Shown one piece after another: positions 10,896 through 21,451 of a stretch of DNA of 64,000 nucleotides; position 1 is the stretch's first letter, and each line of letters begins with the position of its first letter. The stretch spans positions 3,534,001 to 3,598,000 of the forward strand of contig CP042279.1 in NCBI GenBank assembly GCA_007858575.1, given 5' to 3'. The DNA comes from Streptomyces sp. WAC08241. GTDB taxonomy: Bacteria > Actinomycetota > Actinomycetes > Streptomycetales > Streptomycetaceae. The notes beneath the pieces are model-generated. The model saw only the letters and a program-made list of their open reading frames with translations. It did not search any database and had not been told where the DNA came from. The position numbers and the translations under genes were made by a program.

Positions 10896-11426
10896 ATGAG
10901 CGGACTCAACAAAGGGGTGGGGCGCGTCGAGGTGACGCTCAAGTGGGACCCCGCCCCGGCCGGCTCCCCGGCCCACGACCTGGACCTCGTCGCCGGCGTC
11001 TTCACCGCCGACGACCCGCACGGCGCCCCGGCCCAACTGGTGCACTTCGGCAGCCGCTCCCCGGACGGCACGATCACGCTCCACCGGGACAGCCGTACGG
11101 GCCAGGGGTTCGGTTACGACGAGGCCATGACCGTGGAGCTGGACCGTCTCGCGCCGGGGTACGCGCGCGTGGTGGTGGGCGTGGCCATACAGCAGAGCGG
11201 CGGACGGCTCTCCTTCGGCGACATAGCGGGCGCGGGCGTACGGATCCGCGAGGGCTACACCGACCTCCTGACCCACGACTTCGCGGACGTCCCGGACGCC
11301 CTGTCGGCGACGGTCGTGGAGTTCACCCGCACCGGGCCGGACGGCTGGACGTACCGACCGCTCTCCTGCGGCTTCGACGCCGACCCCCAGGCCTTCGGCA
11401 CGCTGCTGGGATCCAAGACTTCCTGA
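10896..11426 (+). CDS. TerD family protein
   Basis: An intact single frame of 176 aa. It starts MSGLNKGVGRVEVTLKWDP with a strong ribosome-binding site (GAGAGGGGA). The TerD fold is shown by HDLDLVAGVFTADD, VHFGSRSPDGTITLHRDS, the Ca-binding acidic turn region and VVVGVAIQQSGGRLSF, ending LGSKTS. Family members bind calcium and are linked to tellurite, phage or envelope-stress resistance; Streptomyces carry many copies. No other ter genes are adjacent, so it is a stand-alone paralogue. It converges on nrdJ across a hairpin. Confidence 0.9.
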   Translation: MSGLNKGVGRVEVTLKWDPAPAGSPAHDLDLVAGVFTADDPHGAPAQLVHFGSRSPDGTITLHRDSRTGQGFGYDEAMTVELDRLAPGYARVVVGVAIQQSGGRLSFGDIAGAGVRIREGYTDLLTHDFADVPDALSATVVEFTRTGPDGWTYRPLSCGFDADPQAFGTLLGSKTS

Positions 11427-11443
11427 CCGACCCCTCGGGCGCG

Positions 11444-11479
11444 TGAAAGGGGCGCCGACCGGTCGGTCGACGCCCCTCT
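11444..11479. terminator. bidirectional hairpin between terD-like gene and nrdJ
   Basis: GAAAGGGGCGCCGACC pairs with GGTCGACGCCCCTCTC around a GGTC loop. It lies 18 bp after the terD stop and 11 bp past the convergent nrdJ stop. Confidence 0.65.
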
Positions 11480-11489
11480 CACGGACGGA

Positions 11490-14380
11490 CTAGCTGCAGC
11501 CGCTGGTGGAGCCGCAGCCCTCGCAGATGTAGTAGGAGCCGGCCCGCTGCATCTTCGTTCCGCAGGAGAAGCAGAGCGGGGCGTCGGCGCTGATGCCGAG
11601 CTGCATCTCGACGAGCTCCGCCGAGGTGTGGGCCTGCTTCGGGCCGGGACCTCGGCCTTCGGGGCCGGGGCGGCGGCGACGGCCTTCAGCTCCGGGGTGC
11701 GGGGCGCCGACTGGGCCAGACCCTCGACGTCGACCTCGTCGTCCTCGGGCTGCTCGTACGAGCCGGTGTCCAGGTGGCGCTGGCGCTCCTCGGCCGAGTG
11801 GATGCCGAGGGCGGACCGGGTCTCGAAGGGCAGGAAGTCGAGCGCCAGGCGGCGGAAGATGTAGTCGACGATCGACTGCGCCATCCGCACGTCCGGGTCG
11901 TCCGTCATGCCGGCCGGCTCGAAGCGCATGTTGGTGAACTTCGAGACGTACGTCTCCAGCGGGACGCCGTACTGGAGGCCGACGGAGACGGCGATGGAGA
12001 AGGCGTCCATCATGCCGGCGAGGGTCGAGCCCTGCTTCGACATCTTCAGGAAGACCTCGCCGAGACCGTCGTCCGGGTAGGAGTTGGCGGTCATGTAGCC
12101 CTCGGCGCCGCCGACGGTGAAGGAGGTGGTGATCCCCGGGCGGCCCTTGGGCAGGCGCTTGCGGACCGGGCGGTACTCGACGACCTTCTCGACGGCCTCG
12201 CGGATCGTCGCCTCGGACTTCGCGGTGACCTCGGCCTTCTCGTCCTCCTTCTTGGCGGAGAGCGGCTGGCCGACCTTGCAGTTGTCGCGGTAGATCGCGA
12301 GCGCCTTGACGCCCATCTTCCAGGCCTCGAAGTAGACCTCCTCGACGTCCTCGACCGTGGCCGTCTCCGGCAGGTTCACGGTCTTGGAGAGGGCGCCCGA
12401 GATCCACGGCTGGATGGCGGCCATCATGCGGACGTGGCCCATCGCGGAGATGGAGCGCTCGCCCATGGCGCAGTCGAAGACCTCGTAGTGCTCGGTCTTG
12501 AGGCCGGGGCGTCGATCACGTTGCCGTGCTCGGCGATGTGGGCGACGACCGCCTCGATCTGCTCCTCCTGGTAGCCCAGGCGGCGCAGGGCCTGCGGGAC
12601 GGTGCCGTTGACGATCTGCATCGAGCCGCCGCCGACGAGCTTCTTGAACTTGACCAGGGCGAGGTCGGGCTCGAGGCCGGTGGTGTCGCAGGACATCGCG
12701 AGACCGATGGTGCCGGTGGGGGCGATGACCGAGGCCTGGGCGTTGCGGAAGCCGTTCTTGGCGCCGAGGCGGATCACGTCCTGCCAGGCCTCAGTGGCGG
12801 CGGCCCAGATCGGGGAGTCCAGGTCGTCCACGCGGACGGCGGTGGTGTTGGCGTCGGCGTGCTGCTTCATGACGCGCTGGTGCGGCTCGGCGTTGCGGGC
12901 GTAGCTGTCGTACGCGCCGACGACGGCGGCGAGTTCGGCGGAGCGCTTGTACGAGGTGCCGGTCATCAGGGAGGTGATGGCGCCGGCGAGGGCGCGGCCG
13001 CCGTCGGAGTCGTACGCGTGGCCGGTCGCCATCAGGAGGGCGCCGAGGTTGGCGTAGCCGATGCCGAGCTGGCGGAAGGCGCGGGTGTTCTCGCCGATCT
13101 TCCGGGTGGGAAAGTCGGCGAAGCAGATGGAGATGTCCATCGCGGTGATGACGAGCTCGACGACCTTGGCGAAGCGCTCGACGTCGAAGGACTGGTTGCC
13201 CTTGCCGTCGTCCTTGAGGAACTTCATCAGGTTCAGCGAGGCGAGGTTGCAGGACGTGTTGTCCAGGTGCATGTACTCGCTGCACGGGTTCGAGCCGTTG
13301 ATGCGGCCGGACTCGGGGCAGGTGTGCCAGCGGTTGATCGTGTCGTCGTACTGGATGCCCGGGTCGGCGCAGGCCCACGCGGCCTCGGCCATCTTGCGGA
13401 AGAGCGCCTTGGCGTCGACCTCTCGATGACCTCGCCGGTCATGCGGGCGCGCAGGCCGAACTTCCCGCCGGTCTCGACGGCCTTCATGAACGCGTCGTTC
13501 ACGCGGACGGAGTTGTTGGCGTTCTGGTACTGGACGGACGTGATGTCGTCGCCGCCCAGGTCCATGTCGAAGCCCGCGTCGCGGAGGGCGCGGATCTTCT
13601 CCTCCTCCTTGACCTTGGTCTCGATGAAGTCCTCGATGTCGGGGTGGTCGACGTCGAGGATGACCATCTTGGCCGCGCGGCGGGTGGCGCCGCCGGACTT
13701 GATCGTTCCGGCGGAGGCGTCGGCGCCGCGCATGAAGGAGACCGGGCCGGAGGCGTTGCCGCCGGAGGAGAGCAGCTCCTTGGAGGAGCGGATGCGGGAG
13801 AGGTTCAGGCCGGCGCCGGAGCCGCCCTTGAAGATCATGCCCTCTTCCTTGTACCAGTCGAGGATGGACTCCATGGAGTCGTCGACGGACAGGATGAAGC
13901 AGGCGGAGACCTGCTGGGGCTGCGGGGTGCCGACGTTGAACCAGACCGGCGAGTTGAAGCTGAAGATCTGGTGCAGGAGGGCGTAGGCCAGCTCGTGCTC
14001 GAAGATCTCGGCGTCGGCGGGCGAGGCGAAGTAGTCGTACTCCTCGCCGGCCTTCGTGTACGTCTTCACGATCCGGTCGATGAGCTGCTTGAGACCGGTC
14101 TCGCGCTGCGGGGTGCCGACCGCGCCGCGGAAGTACTTGCTGGTGACGATGTTGACCGCGTTCACCGACCAGAAGTCGGGGAACTCGACGCCGCGCTGCT
14201 CGAAGTTGACCGAGCCGTCGCGCCAGTTGGTCATGACGACGTCCCGGCGCTCCCACGTCACCTCGTCGTACGGATGCACGCCGGGGTGGTGTGGATGCGC
14301 TCGATGCGCAGGCCCTTGCTCGCCGACTTGGTTCCCTTGGTGCGGGAACCACGTGCCGGGCCGCTCGCCGTCTCTGTCAT
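11490..14380 (-). CDS. nrdJ: adenosylcobalamin-dependent class II ribonucleoside-diphosphate reductase, frameshifted
   Basis: Reduces ribonucleotides to deoxyribonucleotides with a B12-derived radical. It starts at ATG 14380 (MTETASGPARGSRTKGTK). Class II features: YDEVTWERRDVVMTNW, SFNSPVWFNVGT, QVSACFILSVDDSM (an active-site Cys), KGGSGAGLNLSRIRS, NPCSEYMHLDNTSCNLASL (the radical-loop N-P-C-S-E) and ASVIAPTGTIGLAMSCDTTG. The C-terminal zinc-ribbon reads LCFSCGTKM and ICEGCGSTSGCS. Slips lie near 14285, 13420, 12510 and 11645. At about 960 aa it is normal for actinobacterial NrdJ. nrdR lies just upstream on the same strand, the classic nrdRJ arrangement, so NrdR probably represses it. Confidence 0.93.
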
Positions 14381-14555
14381 GCCGCCTCCCATATACGGGC
14401 AAACACACTTTGGCGCCCAGATAGTCCCAGGCACCGTCTTCTGGTACGTCATTCAGTACTGCTGCCACGAGGGCCGCGGGGCCGTTCGGGGCACGTCTGC
14501 CGGCCGCGCGACGGCGGCTGGTTGCGCCGGGCCGCGGGATGGCCCGGACCGCCGG

Positions 14556-15059
14556 TCAATCGGCGGCGGTGGCGGAACGGGGACCTCCGGGGTCGCACCG
14601 GTCCCGGGGTTCTCGGCGGGGGCCGCACGCGGAGCTCCGCGATGGCGGCCTCGAAGTCCTCCAGGCTGTCGAAGGCCTTGTAGACGGACGCGAAGCGCAG
14701 GTACGCGACGAGGTCGAGTTCCCGCAGGGGCCGAGGATGGCCAGGCCCACGTCGTGGTGGTCAGCTCGGCGCTGCCGGTGGCGCGCACCGCCTCCTCGAC
14801 CCGCTGGCCGAGCTTGGCGAGGGCGTCTCGGTGACCGGTCGCCCCTGGCACGCCTTGCGCACGCCGGAGATGACCTTGGTGCGGCTGAAGGGCTCGGTGA
14901 CGCCGGAACGCTTCACCACCATGAGCGAGTAGGTCTCCACCGTCGTGAAACGACGGGAGCAGTCGGGACACTGGCGACGGCGTCGGATGGACGTCCCGTC
15001 GTCGGTGGTGCGACTGTCGACGACACGGCTGTCGGGGTGCCTGCAGAAGGGCAGTGCAT
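14556..15059 (-). CDS. nrdR: NrdR transcriptional repressor, frameshifted
   Basis: ATP/dATP-sensing zinc-ribbon/ATP-cone repressor of ribonucleotide reductase genes. The start is ATG 15059: MHCP, then after a missing base [13 protein letters not shown]. The zinc ribbon is completed by [13 protein letters not shown], and the ATP-cone by [19 protein letters not shown] and [18 protein letters not shown]. Then come [15 protein letters not shown] and [15 protein letters not shown], followed by a proline-rich tail. The stop is inferred at TGA 14556 after about 167 codons; several slips make the last 30 residues uncertain. It is upstream of nrdJ by 175 bp on the same strand. Confidence 0.88.
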
Positions 15060-15169
15060 TGGTTCCAGAGCCTCCCTCACGGCACGACTGACAAGCCTCG
15101 CGCTGCCCGTCAAGGCCCTGCGAAGCGACCACCAGCATAGGTGATGCGAGCACCCCCGGCAGACCGGGA

Positions 15170-15214
15170 CCACTACCCCTGGGCAGCCGATGACATCCAA
15201 CCACTAGATCTTGG
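15170..15214 (-). promoter_or_regulatory. candidate tandem NrdR boxes upstream of nrdRJ
   Basis: Two related 14-mers, CCACTACCCCTGGG (15170-15183) and CCACTAGATCTTGG (15201-15214), start exactly 31 bp apart, about 110-155 bp upstream of the nrdR start. NrdR boxes typically occur in pairs about three helical turns apart with C-x-C-T-A-x-A-T-like cores. The match to that consensus is partial, so the spacing is the main argument. Confidence 0.4.
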
Positions 15215-15450
15215 GTCGGGGGCGCTTTCCGGGCCTTCCGCGTGTCGCGGCGCGCCCGCTCCCGGGATTCCACCTCGGCGGGTGTGACACTGAGGGGACC
15301 GCCGACCGACCGCGGGTGATCACGGGTGATCACGACCCAGCGGCGAAGGCTACCGGAAGGCCCGGTTCGGGGCGGCGGCGCGGTGGTTCCGAGCGGTTGT
15401 ACGCATACACCTCACCCCATGCAGGCGTAAGGCAATTCGCGAATTTTCAC

Positions 15451-15466
15451 TCGAACGTGTGTTTGG
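15451..15466 (+). promoter_or_regulatory. LexA-binding SOS box upstream of lexA
   Basis: TCGAACGTGTGTTTGG matches the Gram-positive/actinobacterial SOS-box pattern C-G-A-A-C-N4-G-T-T-Y-G. It sits 66-81 bp before the lexA GTG, as expected for autoregulation. Confidence 0.7.
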
Positions 15467-15531
15467 CGCAACCTTTCGAAAGCTACTACCGTTGTGCCAG
15501 CCAGGGAGACCATTCGAGAGGGGCCGACGAC

Positions 15532-16319
15532 GTGACCACCACCGCAGACAGTGCCACCATCACCGCCCAGGACCGCTCCCAGGGCCGACTCGAGGCGGTG
15601 CACGCCATGAGTGACGTAAACATGAACGGCGAGGAGCCCGGGCGTCCCGCCCGCGCCCTCCCCGGGCGACCTCCCGGCATCCGGGCCGACAGCTCCGGCC
15701 TCACCGACCGGCAGCGCCGGGTCATCGAGGTCATCCGCGACTCGGTCCAGCGGCGCGGCTACCCGCCGTCGATGCGCGAGATCGGGCAGGCGGTGGGCCT
15801 CTCCAGCACCTCTTCCGTGGCGCACCAGCTCATGGCGCTGGAGCGCAAGGGCTTCTCCGCCGCGACCCGCACCGCCCCCGGGCGTACGAGGTCCGCGGCT
15901 CCGACCAGCCGAGCAGCCAGCCCACGGACACCACCGGCAAGCCCGCCGCGTCGTACGTCCCGCTGGTCGGCCGCATCGCCGCCGGCGGCCCGATCCTGGC
16001 CGAGGAGTCCGTCGAGGACGTCTTCCCCCTCCCCCGGCAGTTGGTCGGCGACGGCGAGCTGTTCGTCCTGAAGGTCGTCGGCGACTCGATGATCGAGGCC
16101 GCCATCTGCGACGGCGACTGGGTCACCGTCCGCCGCCAGCCCGTCGCGGAGAACGGCGACATCGTGGCCGCGATGCTGGACGGCGAGGCCACGGTCAAGC
16201 GCTTCAAGCGCGAGGACGGCCACGTCTGGCTGCTGCCGCACAACGCCGCGTACCAGCCCATCCCCGGCGACGAGGCCACCATCCTCGGCAAGGTCGTGGC
16301 GGTGCTGCGACGGGTGTGA
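15532..16319 (+). CDS. lexA: LexA repressor, one frameshift
   Basis: Master repressor of the SOS response. GTG 15532 follows a GAGAGGGG ribosome-binding site and gives [18 protein letters not shown], a start conserved in Streptomyces LexA. The winged-helix part is [35 protein letters not shown] and [15 protein letters not shown]. After a slip near 15860 comes the Ala-Gly self-cleavage site ([14 protein letters not shown]), the catalytic Ser in [12 protein letters not shown] and the Lys in [12 protein letters not shown]. Ends VVAVLRRV at 16319. Positions upstream carry an SOS box. It converges with dinG, a frequent SOS-linked helicase. Confidence 0.95.
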
Positions 16320-16379
16320 CCGCACGCCGTCGGCTCTGACCGGGCCCCGGGACCCCTGCGCCGGTTCCGGGCCCTGCCG

Positions 16380-16406
16380 TGTCCGGGCCCGGTTCCCGGG
16401 CCCGGT
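16380..16406. terminator. GC hairpin between convergent lexA and dinG
   Basis: CCGGGCCCGG and CCCGGGCCCGG are separated by about 2 nt, right before the dinG stop at 16408. Further GGGCCC-rich sequence precedes it from 16340. Likely bidirectional terminator. Confidence 0.5.
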
Positions 16407-16407
16407 C

Positions 16408-18375
16408 TCAGACGCTCGCCGCCTTCGAGGCGGCGTCGATGGCCGCGAGCGACTTCCGCACCTGGTTGCGGTCGGTGGTGTACCAGAAGTCGGGCAGCGA
16501 GGCCTTGAGGTAGCTGCCGTAACGGGCCGTGGCGAGCCGGGGGTCGAGGACCGCCACGACGCCCCGGTCACCGGTGGCCCGCACGAGACGGCCCGCGCCC
16601 TGGGCCATCAGCAGGGCCGCGTGGGTCGCCGCGACCGCCATGAAGCCGTTGCCACCGGCCTCCTCGACGGCCTTCTGCCGCGCGCTCATCAGCGGGTCGT
16701 CCGGACGCGGGAACGGGATCTTGTCCATGACGACCAGTTGGCAGCTCGGGCCCGGGACGTCCACGCCCTGCCAGAGCGACAGCGTGCCGAAGAGGCAGGT
16801 CTTCGGGTCGGCGGCGAAGTTCTTGATCAGCTCGCCCAGGGTGTCCTCGCCCTGGAGGAGGATCGGCAGCTCCGGCACCCGGGTCCGCAGCTCCTCCGCC
16901 GCCTGCTGCGCCGCGCGCATGGAGGAGAAGAGCCCCAGGGTCCGCCCGCCGGCCGCCTGCATCAGCTCGGTCAGCTCGTCGAGCATGTCGCCCCGGTCTC
17001 CGTCGCGCGCGGGGCGGGAGAGGTGCTTGGCGACGTACAGGATGCCCTGGCGGGGTAGTCGAACGGCGAGCCGACGTCGAGGCCCTTCCAGACGGGCAGG
17101 TCGTCGCCGGTGGTGCCCTCGGGGGCGAGGCCGAGCGAGGCCCCGACGCCGTTGAAGTCGCCGCCCAGCTTGAGCGTGGCCGAGGCGAGCACCACGGACC
17201 GCTCGGTGAACAGCTTCTCCCGGAGCAGACCGGAGACGGTGAGCGGCGCGACCCGCAGCGAGGCACCGAACCGATCGTGCCGCTCGTACCAGACGACGTC
17301 GTACTCGGATCCCTGGGTGATCCGCTCCGCGACGCCGTGGACGGTCTCCACCGAGGCCAGGGCCTGCTTGCGCACGGCGTCCTCGTCCTGCACGGACCGG
17401 TCGCGGGTCGAGCCCAGAGCGGTGATCACGGCGCGGGCCGCGTCCCGCAGCGCCATCAGGGCGTACGCGAGGTCCTCCGGGATCTCCTCCAGGCGGCCCG
17501 GCAGCGCCAGCTCCATGACCCGCTCGAAGCCCTCGGCGGCGGTCTGGAGCTGGTCGGCGACCTTCTCGTCCACGAGCTTCGCGGCCCGGCGCACCGCGCG
17601 GTTGACCTGGCCGGGGTGAGCTCCCCGGTGGCGACGCCGGTCACGCGGGAGACCAGCTCGTGGGCCTCGTCGACGATCAGCACCTCGTGCTGCGGGAGCA
17701 CCGGGGCGCCCTCGATGGCGTCGATGGCGAGCAGGGCGTGGTTGGTGACGACGACGTCCGCGAGCTTGGCGCGCTCGCGGGCCGCCTCGGCGAAGCACTC
17801 CGCCCCGTACGCGCACTTGCTCGCGCCGAGGCACTCCCGGGAGGAGACCGAGACCTGGGACCAGGCCCGGTCGGAGACGCCCGGCGTCAGGTCGTCCCGG
17901 TCTCCCGTCTCCGTCTCGTCCGACCAGTCCCGCAGGCGCATCAGGTCCTGGCCCAGCTTGCTGGTGGGCGCGGCCGCCTCGAAGGGGTCGAAGAGCCCCT
18001 CCTCCTCGTTCTGCGGCACCCCCTCGTGGAGGCGGTGCAGGCAGAGGTAGTTCGACCGGCCCTTGAGCATGGCGAACTGGGCGCGCCGGCGCAGTTGTGG
18101 ATGCAGCGCGTCGACCGTCCGGGGAGGTCGCGCTCGACGAGCTGGCGCTGCAGCGCCAGGGTGGCCGTGGCCACCACCACCCGCTCTCCCTGGGCGAGTG
18201 CCGGCACGAGGTAGCCGAGCGACTTGCCGGTGCCGGTGCCGGCCTGGACGAGGAGGTGGAGTTGTCGTCGATGGCTCGGCCACGGCCTCGGCCATGGCGA
18301 CCTGGCCGGGCGCTCCGTGCCGCCGACGGAGGCGACGGCGGCGTGGAGGAGGTCGGGGAGGGATGGCTTCGTCAT
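16408..18375 (-). CDS. dinG: DinG/XPD-like Fe-S superfamily 2 helicase, frameshifted
   Basis: 5'-3' DNA helicase of the XPD/DinG type, associated with damage repair and R-loop removal. The start is ATG 18375 (MTKPSLPDLLHAAVASVG). Walker A reads QAGTGTGKSLGYLVP. Cysteines placed like Fe-S cluster ligands occur in SNYLCLHRLHEG and RECLGASKCAYGAEC. Motif II is VLIVDEAHELVSR; later come VVLASATLKLGGDF, GRTLGLFSSMRAAQQAAEEL, FGTLSLWQGVDVPG and the final arginine motif QGAGRLVRATGDRG. Slips occur near 18255, 18120, 17615 and 17055. The end AAIDAASKAASV is at 16408. It is the last gene behind the siderophore operon, only 37 bp downstream of it. Confidence 0.9.
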
Positions 18376-18412
18376 AGCGCTCCCACCCTAAGGGGCGGTA
18401 CTGACAGCCCGG

Positions 18413-20392
18413 TCACGCGAGGGGGTTCGGGACGGTTCCGTGAATGGCCGCGTGGGGGCGCTCGGACCGGTCCCGGTAGCCGTCCAGGTGCAGACGGTTG
18501 CGGTTGAGACAGAGCCGCTCGATGCGGGGGTGAGGAGGTCGAAGAGCTCGAAGCGCTCCTTGAGCTCCGGGAAGCGCGCCTGGTGGCGCAGGATCTCGGC
18601 GCGGACGAGGGCCCAGAAGTCCCGCTCGGGCAGTCCGAGTTGCTCTTCGCAGAGTGGCGCCAGGTAGCGGAAGACGCCGACGAAGAGCCCCGAGTGGATG
18701 AACTGGGTCAGGAAACCGGGCTCCTCCGTCAACAGGACGCCACGGACGTCGTCCGGAAGGGTGGCGTGTTCGGGAAGCGGGTGGGCACTGATGTTCACAT
18801 CGTCCACGAAGTCCTTGATCGCCAGGCGTACGGGGACGTCGTCGGTGTCGTACACGACGATGGCGTTCTCGCCGTGGGGCGAGAAGACGGTGCCGTAGCG
18901 GTAGAGGAAGTGCAGCAGGGGAGGGAGCAGAGCGGTGAAGAGGTGCTGGAGCCAGTCGGCGGGGGCGAGTCCCGAGCGCTCGACGAGTTCGGCGACGAAG
19001 GCCCGGCCGGCCGGGTCCGTGTGGAGGAGGGCGGCGAGGGTGCGGGCACGCTCCCCCGGCGGCAGTTCCAGGGGCTCGCGCCAGATCGCGCCGAGCAGTT
19101 CCTTGTACTGGTACGGGACTTCGGGCAGCCGGTCGTACAGCGGGTGCTCGACGGTGACGGAGGCCACCTCCCCGAGGAGGACCACCCGGCACTCGTCCCG
19201 CAGGAACGGGTCGGCGTCGCGCAGCCCGTGGACCCAGGCGGTCACGGCGGGGCGGCGAGGGTGCGTTCGGTGGGCAGACCGCGCCAGACGAGGGTGTTGA
19301 GCACCGAAAGGGGAGCTTCACGGTGTGCCGGTCGGGACGGCTGGTGTTGAGGAAGGTGCGCACGGACTGCTGCGGCAGACGGAGGTCGCCGTCGGTGGGG
19401 AGGGGACGATGTCCCCGGTGGCGACGGCCGGCGCGTAGAGCGGGAGCAGGATCTCGTCCCACCGCCAGGGGTGGACGGGGAGCAGCAGGTAGTCGTCGGG
19501 TGCGTGGCCGCGGGCGGTGAGGGCCGCGCGGAAGGCGGCGCGGACCTCGGGGTCGAGTTCCCGGGTGTAGAGGAGGTCGGAGGTGTCGAGGCCGGGGACG
19601 CCCCGGTAGGCGGCGAGGCGTTTGCTGACGGCGATCCACGGCAGCCGGGTGGGGCGGCGCGCCTCGGGGCCCAGCGGGCGGTGTCGGCGGCGGAGAAGCC
19701 GATGCGGCCCTTGTTGAGGACGAGCCAGGGGTGACCGGTCTGGTGGCCTTCGAGCTCCGCGTAGGAGAGGTCGGCCAGCTCGTTCGCGGTGAGGGCCGTG
19801 TGGTCGAGGCGGGTGTCGGCGGCGAGGGTGGCGGAGAGTTCGCGGATGAGGTGGCCGAGGGTGGCGCCGTCGAGCCGGAGGAGACCGCGGGCGCGGACAA
19901 GGAGGTCGAAGGGGTCGGTCAGGGGCCGGCCTTCGTGGGCGATCGAGTCGGGGGCGACGCGCCAGCTCCCGTAGAGCGCCGCGGCGGGCGCGGAAGGTGA
20001 GCGTGGTGCCGTCGTCCAGCCGCAGCGCGTGACGGTCGGGGCGCCGTCTCGTCCCCGCCCCCTTCCCTCGTCCCTCGACGGGGACGGTGCGAGGACCTCC
20101 TCGTACGCGAACTCGGCGAGGAGCTTGGCGAGGAGACGGGAGGAGGCACGGGTCCAGGCGGCGGCGTTCAGCTCGGGGGGTGCGAGGAGGCGGGGAGACG
20201 CGAGCGGTTCGGGCGCGGGCTCCGGGGCTCCGGGCGTGGGCGCCGGGACGCCGGCGGGCACGCGGATCGGGGTGCCGGGCGTGGGGGCAGGGTGTCGGGT
20301 GCGAGGGCGGGAGCCGGGACGGAGGTCGGGACAGGGGCGGAAACGGAAGGGGTGGGTGGTGCGGAGTCGTGGGGTGCAGGGGATGTCGACAC
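18413..20392 (-). CDS. IucA/IucC family NRPS-independent siderophore synthetase (1), frameshifted
   Basis: ATP-dependent ligase that condenses a carboxylate with an amine or alcohol in siderophore assembly. After a 45-residue Pro/Ala-rich N-terminus (ATG 20392, MSTSPAPHDSAPPTPSVSAP) the enzyme part begins near AWTRASSRLLAKLLAEF. Family motifs are GHQTGHPWLVLNKGRIGFS, YLLLPVHPWRWDEILLPLY, QSVRTFLNTS, FSPHGENAIVVYDTDDVPV, IKDFVDDVNIS and GVFRYLAPL. Slips occur near 20270, 20040, 19670, 19390, 19250 and 18530. The end is HGTVPNPLA at 18413. It is the last enzyme of a four-gene operon (aminotransferase, synthetase 2, acetyltransferase, synthetase 1). Confidence 0.88.
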
Positions 20393-20452
20393 GAGGACTC
20401 CTCGGGGTGGGACCGCTGTGGGACGAGCGGTGTACGCAAGGGAGGGAGTTGT

Positions 20453-21186
20453 TCAGAGGACGTGCCGCAGGGCGCGGTCACGGATCATGAGGGCGGCTCT
20501 CTTGTCGGGAAGGTCGACTTCCGCCGCGTAGCGGAAGCCGCCGCCGAGGAAGGCCGAGACGGAGGGGTGTTGCGGAGGTCGGGTTCGGCGACGATCCGGG
20601 TGCACCGGGGACGGTGGTCGAGGACCATGTCGGCGACGGCCCGCAGAAGAGTGGTGCCGACGCCCCGGCCCCGGTCGGTGGAGCCTCCGATCAGCAGGTG
20701 GACGCCCGTGTCGTGGGGGCGTGCCGGATAGTGCCGGGCGAGCGGGTCGAGGTCGGCGCGGTAGATCTCGAAGTAGCTCATGGGCGTGCCGTCGAGCCGG
20801 CCTAGGCAGGGGACGCTCCGGCCGTCGCCCTCCAGTTGGGCGCGGAGGTGCTCGGCGGTCACGGTCTCGGGCCCGGCGAGCTCCCAGAAGGCGGCGACGG
20901 CGGGGTCGTTCATCCACCGGGTGAGGAGCGGCAGGTCCTGTTCGAGTCGGACGGGGACGAGTCGGAAGGAGCCGACCGAGGTGGTGGTGGGTCCCCAGGA
21001 GGCGACGGAGTCGAGCAGGTCGCCGTCGAGGAGGCTCGCGGCGCGGACGGCCGCCGCGGAAGAGGGCGCCGGGTGGGGTGCCGGTGGCGGGGGCGTCGCC
21101 GGTGGAGGTGTCGCCCGCCGGGATGCCGGTGGCCGGGGCGCCGGTGGCCGGGGCGCCGGTGGCGGAGGTGCCGGTGACCGGGGCAT
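20453..21186 (-). CDS. GNAT acetyltransferase of the siderophore type (IucB/AlcB/RhbD-like), frameshifted
   Basis: Expected to acylate an amine or hydroxylamine group of the siderophore precursor. Diagnostic parts: FRLVPVRLEQDLPLLTRW, MNDPAVAAFWELAGPETV, VPCLGRLDGTPMSYFEIYRA, the acyl-CoA loop STDRGRGVGTTLLRAV and CTRIVAEPDLRNT. After a slip near 20570 comes VSAFLGGGFRYAAEVDLPDK, ending LRHVL at 20453. The catalytic domain starts near residue 60. The upstream region is a tandem repeat that reads as Pro/Ala-rich in this frame, so the start at 21186 is tentative. It lies 60 bp before synthetase 1. Confidence 0.82.
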
Positions 21187-21235
21187 CGGTGCCGGTGACC
21201 GGGGTGCTGGTGGAAGGGGTGTCGGTGGAAGGGGA
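21070..21235. repeat. GC-rich minisatellite at the N-terminal end of the acetyltransferase gene
   Basis: Imperfect copies of GGTGGCCGGGGCGCC and GGTGCCGGTGACCGGGGC follow one another with 15-18 bp periodicity. Depending on frame they encode TGAPATGAPATG-like or APRPPAPRPPA-like sequence. The ambiguity hides the true start codon. Confidence 0.7.
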
Positions 21236-21250
21236 CCGCCGGTGGGGACG

Positions 21251-21366
21251 TCAGCCGGCCGGGGGCTGTGGCGGTGCTCCCCGGGTGAGGAGGGCGAGGA
21301 GGTCGTCGACCCTCAGGTCGAGGGTGTCGTCCCCCGGTGGGTCGGCCGGGGGCGGGTGGGTGACAC
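21251..21366 (-). CDS. candidate 38-codon small protein between siderophore genes
   Basis: GTG 21366 is preceded at good spacing by GGAGAG. After one presumed slip in a C-run the reading gives VSPTRPRPADPPGDD, then TLDLRVDDLLALLTRGAPP and QPPAG, stopping at TGA 21251. The middle is a regular amphipathic-helix pattern. It could be a genuine small ORF of the siderophore operon, or the mis-separated N-terminus of the following acetyltransferase. No homologue is recognised. Confidence 0.35.
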
Positions 21367-21451
21367 GGTGTCGCTCTCCTCTCGGTGGTGCGGTCGGGGC
21401 GTGGGGCCTGGGGCGTGGGGAGGTCGGCCGGGATCGGGGGTGGAGAGGAGG

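Larger units (their letters stand above)
15060..15531. other. 472-bp divergent regulatory region between nrdR and lexA
   Basis: It contains both promoters. Apart from the two candidate NrdR boxes (15170-15214) and the SOS-like box (15451-15466), the part from 15390 to 15500 is unusually A/T-rich for this window, as expected for the lexA promoter. No gene seen. Confidence 0.55.
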
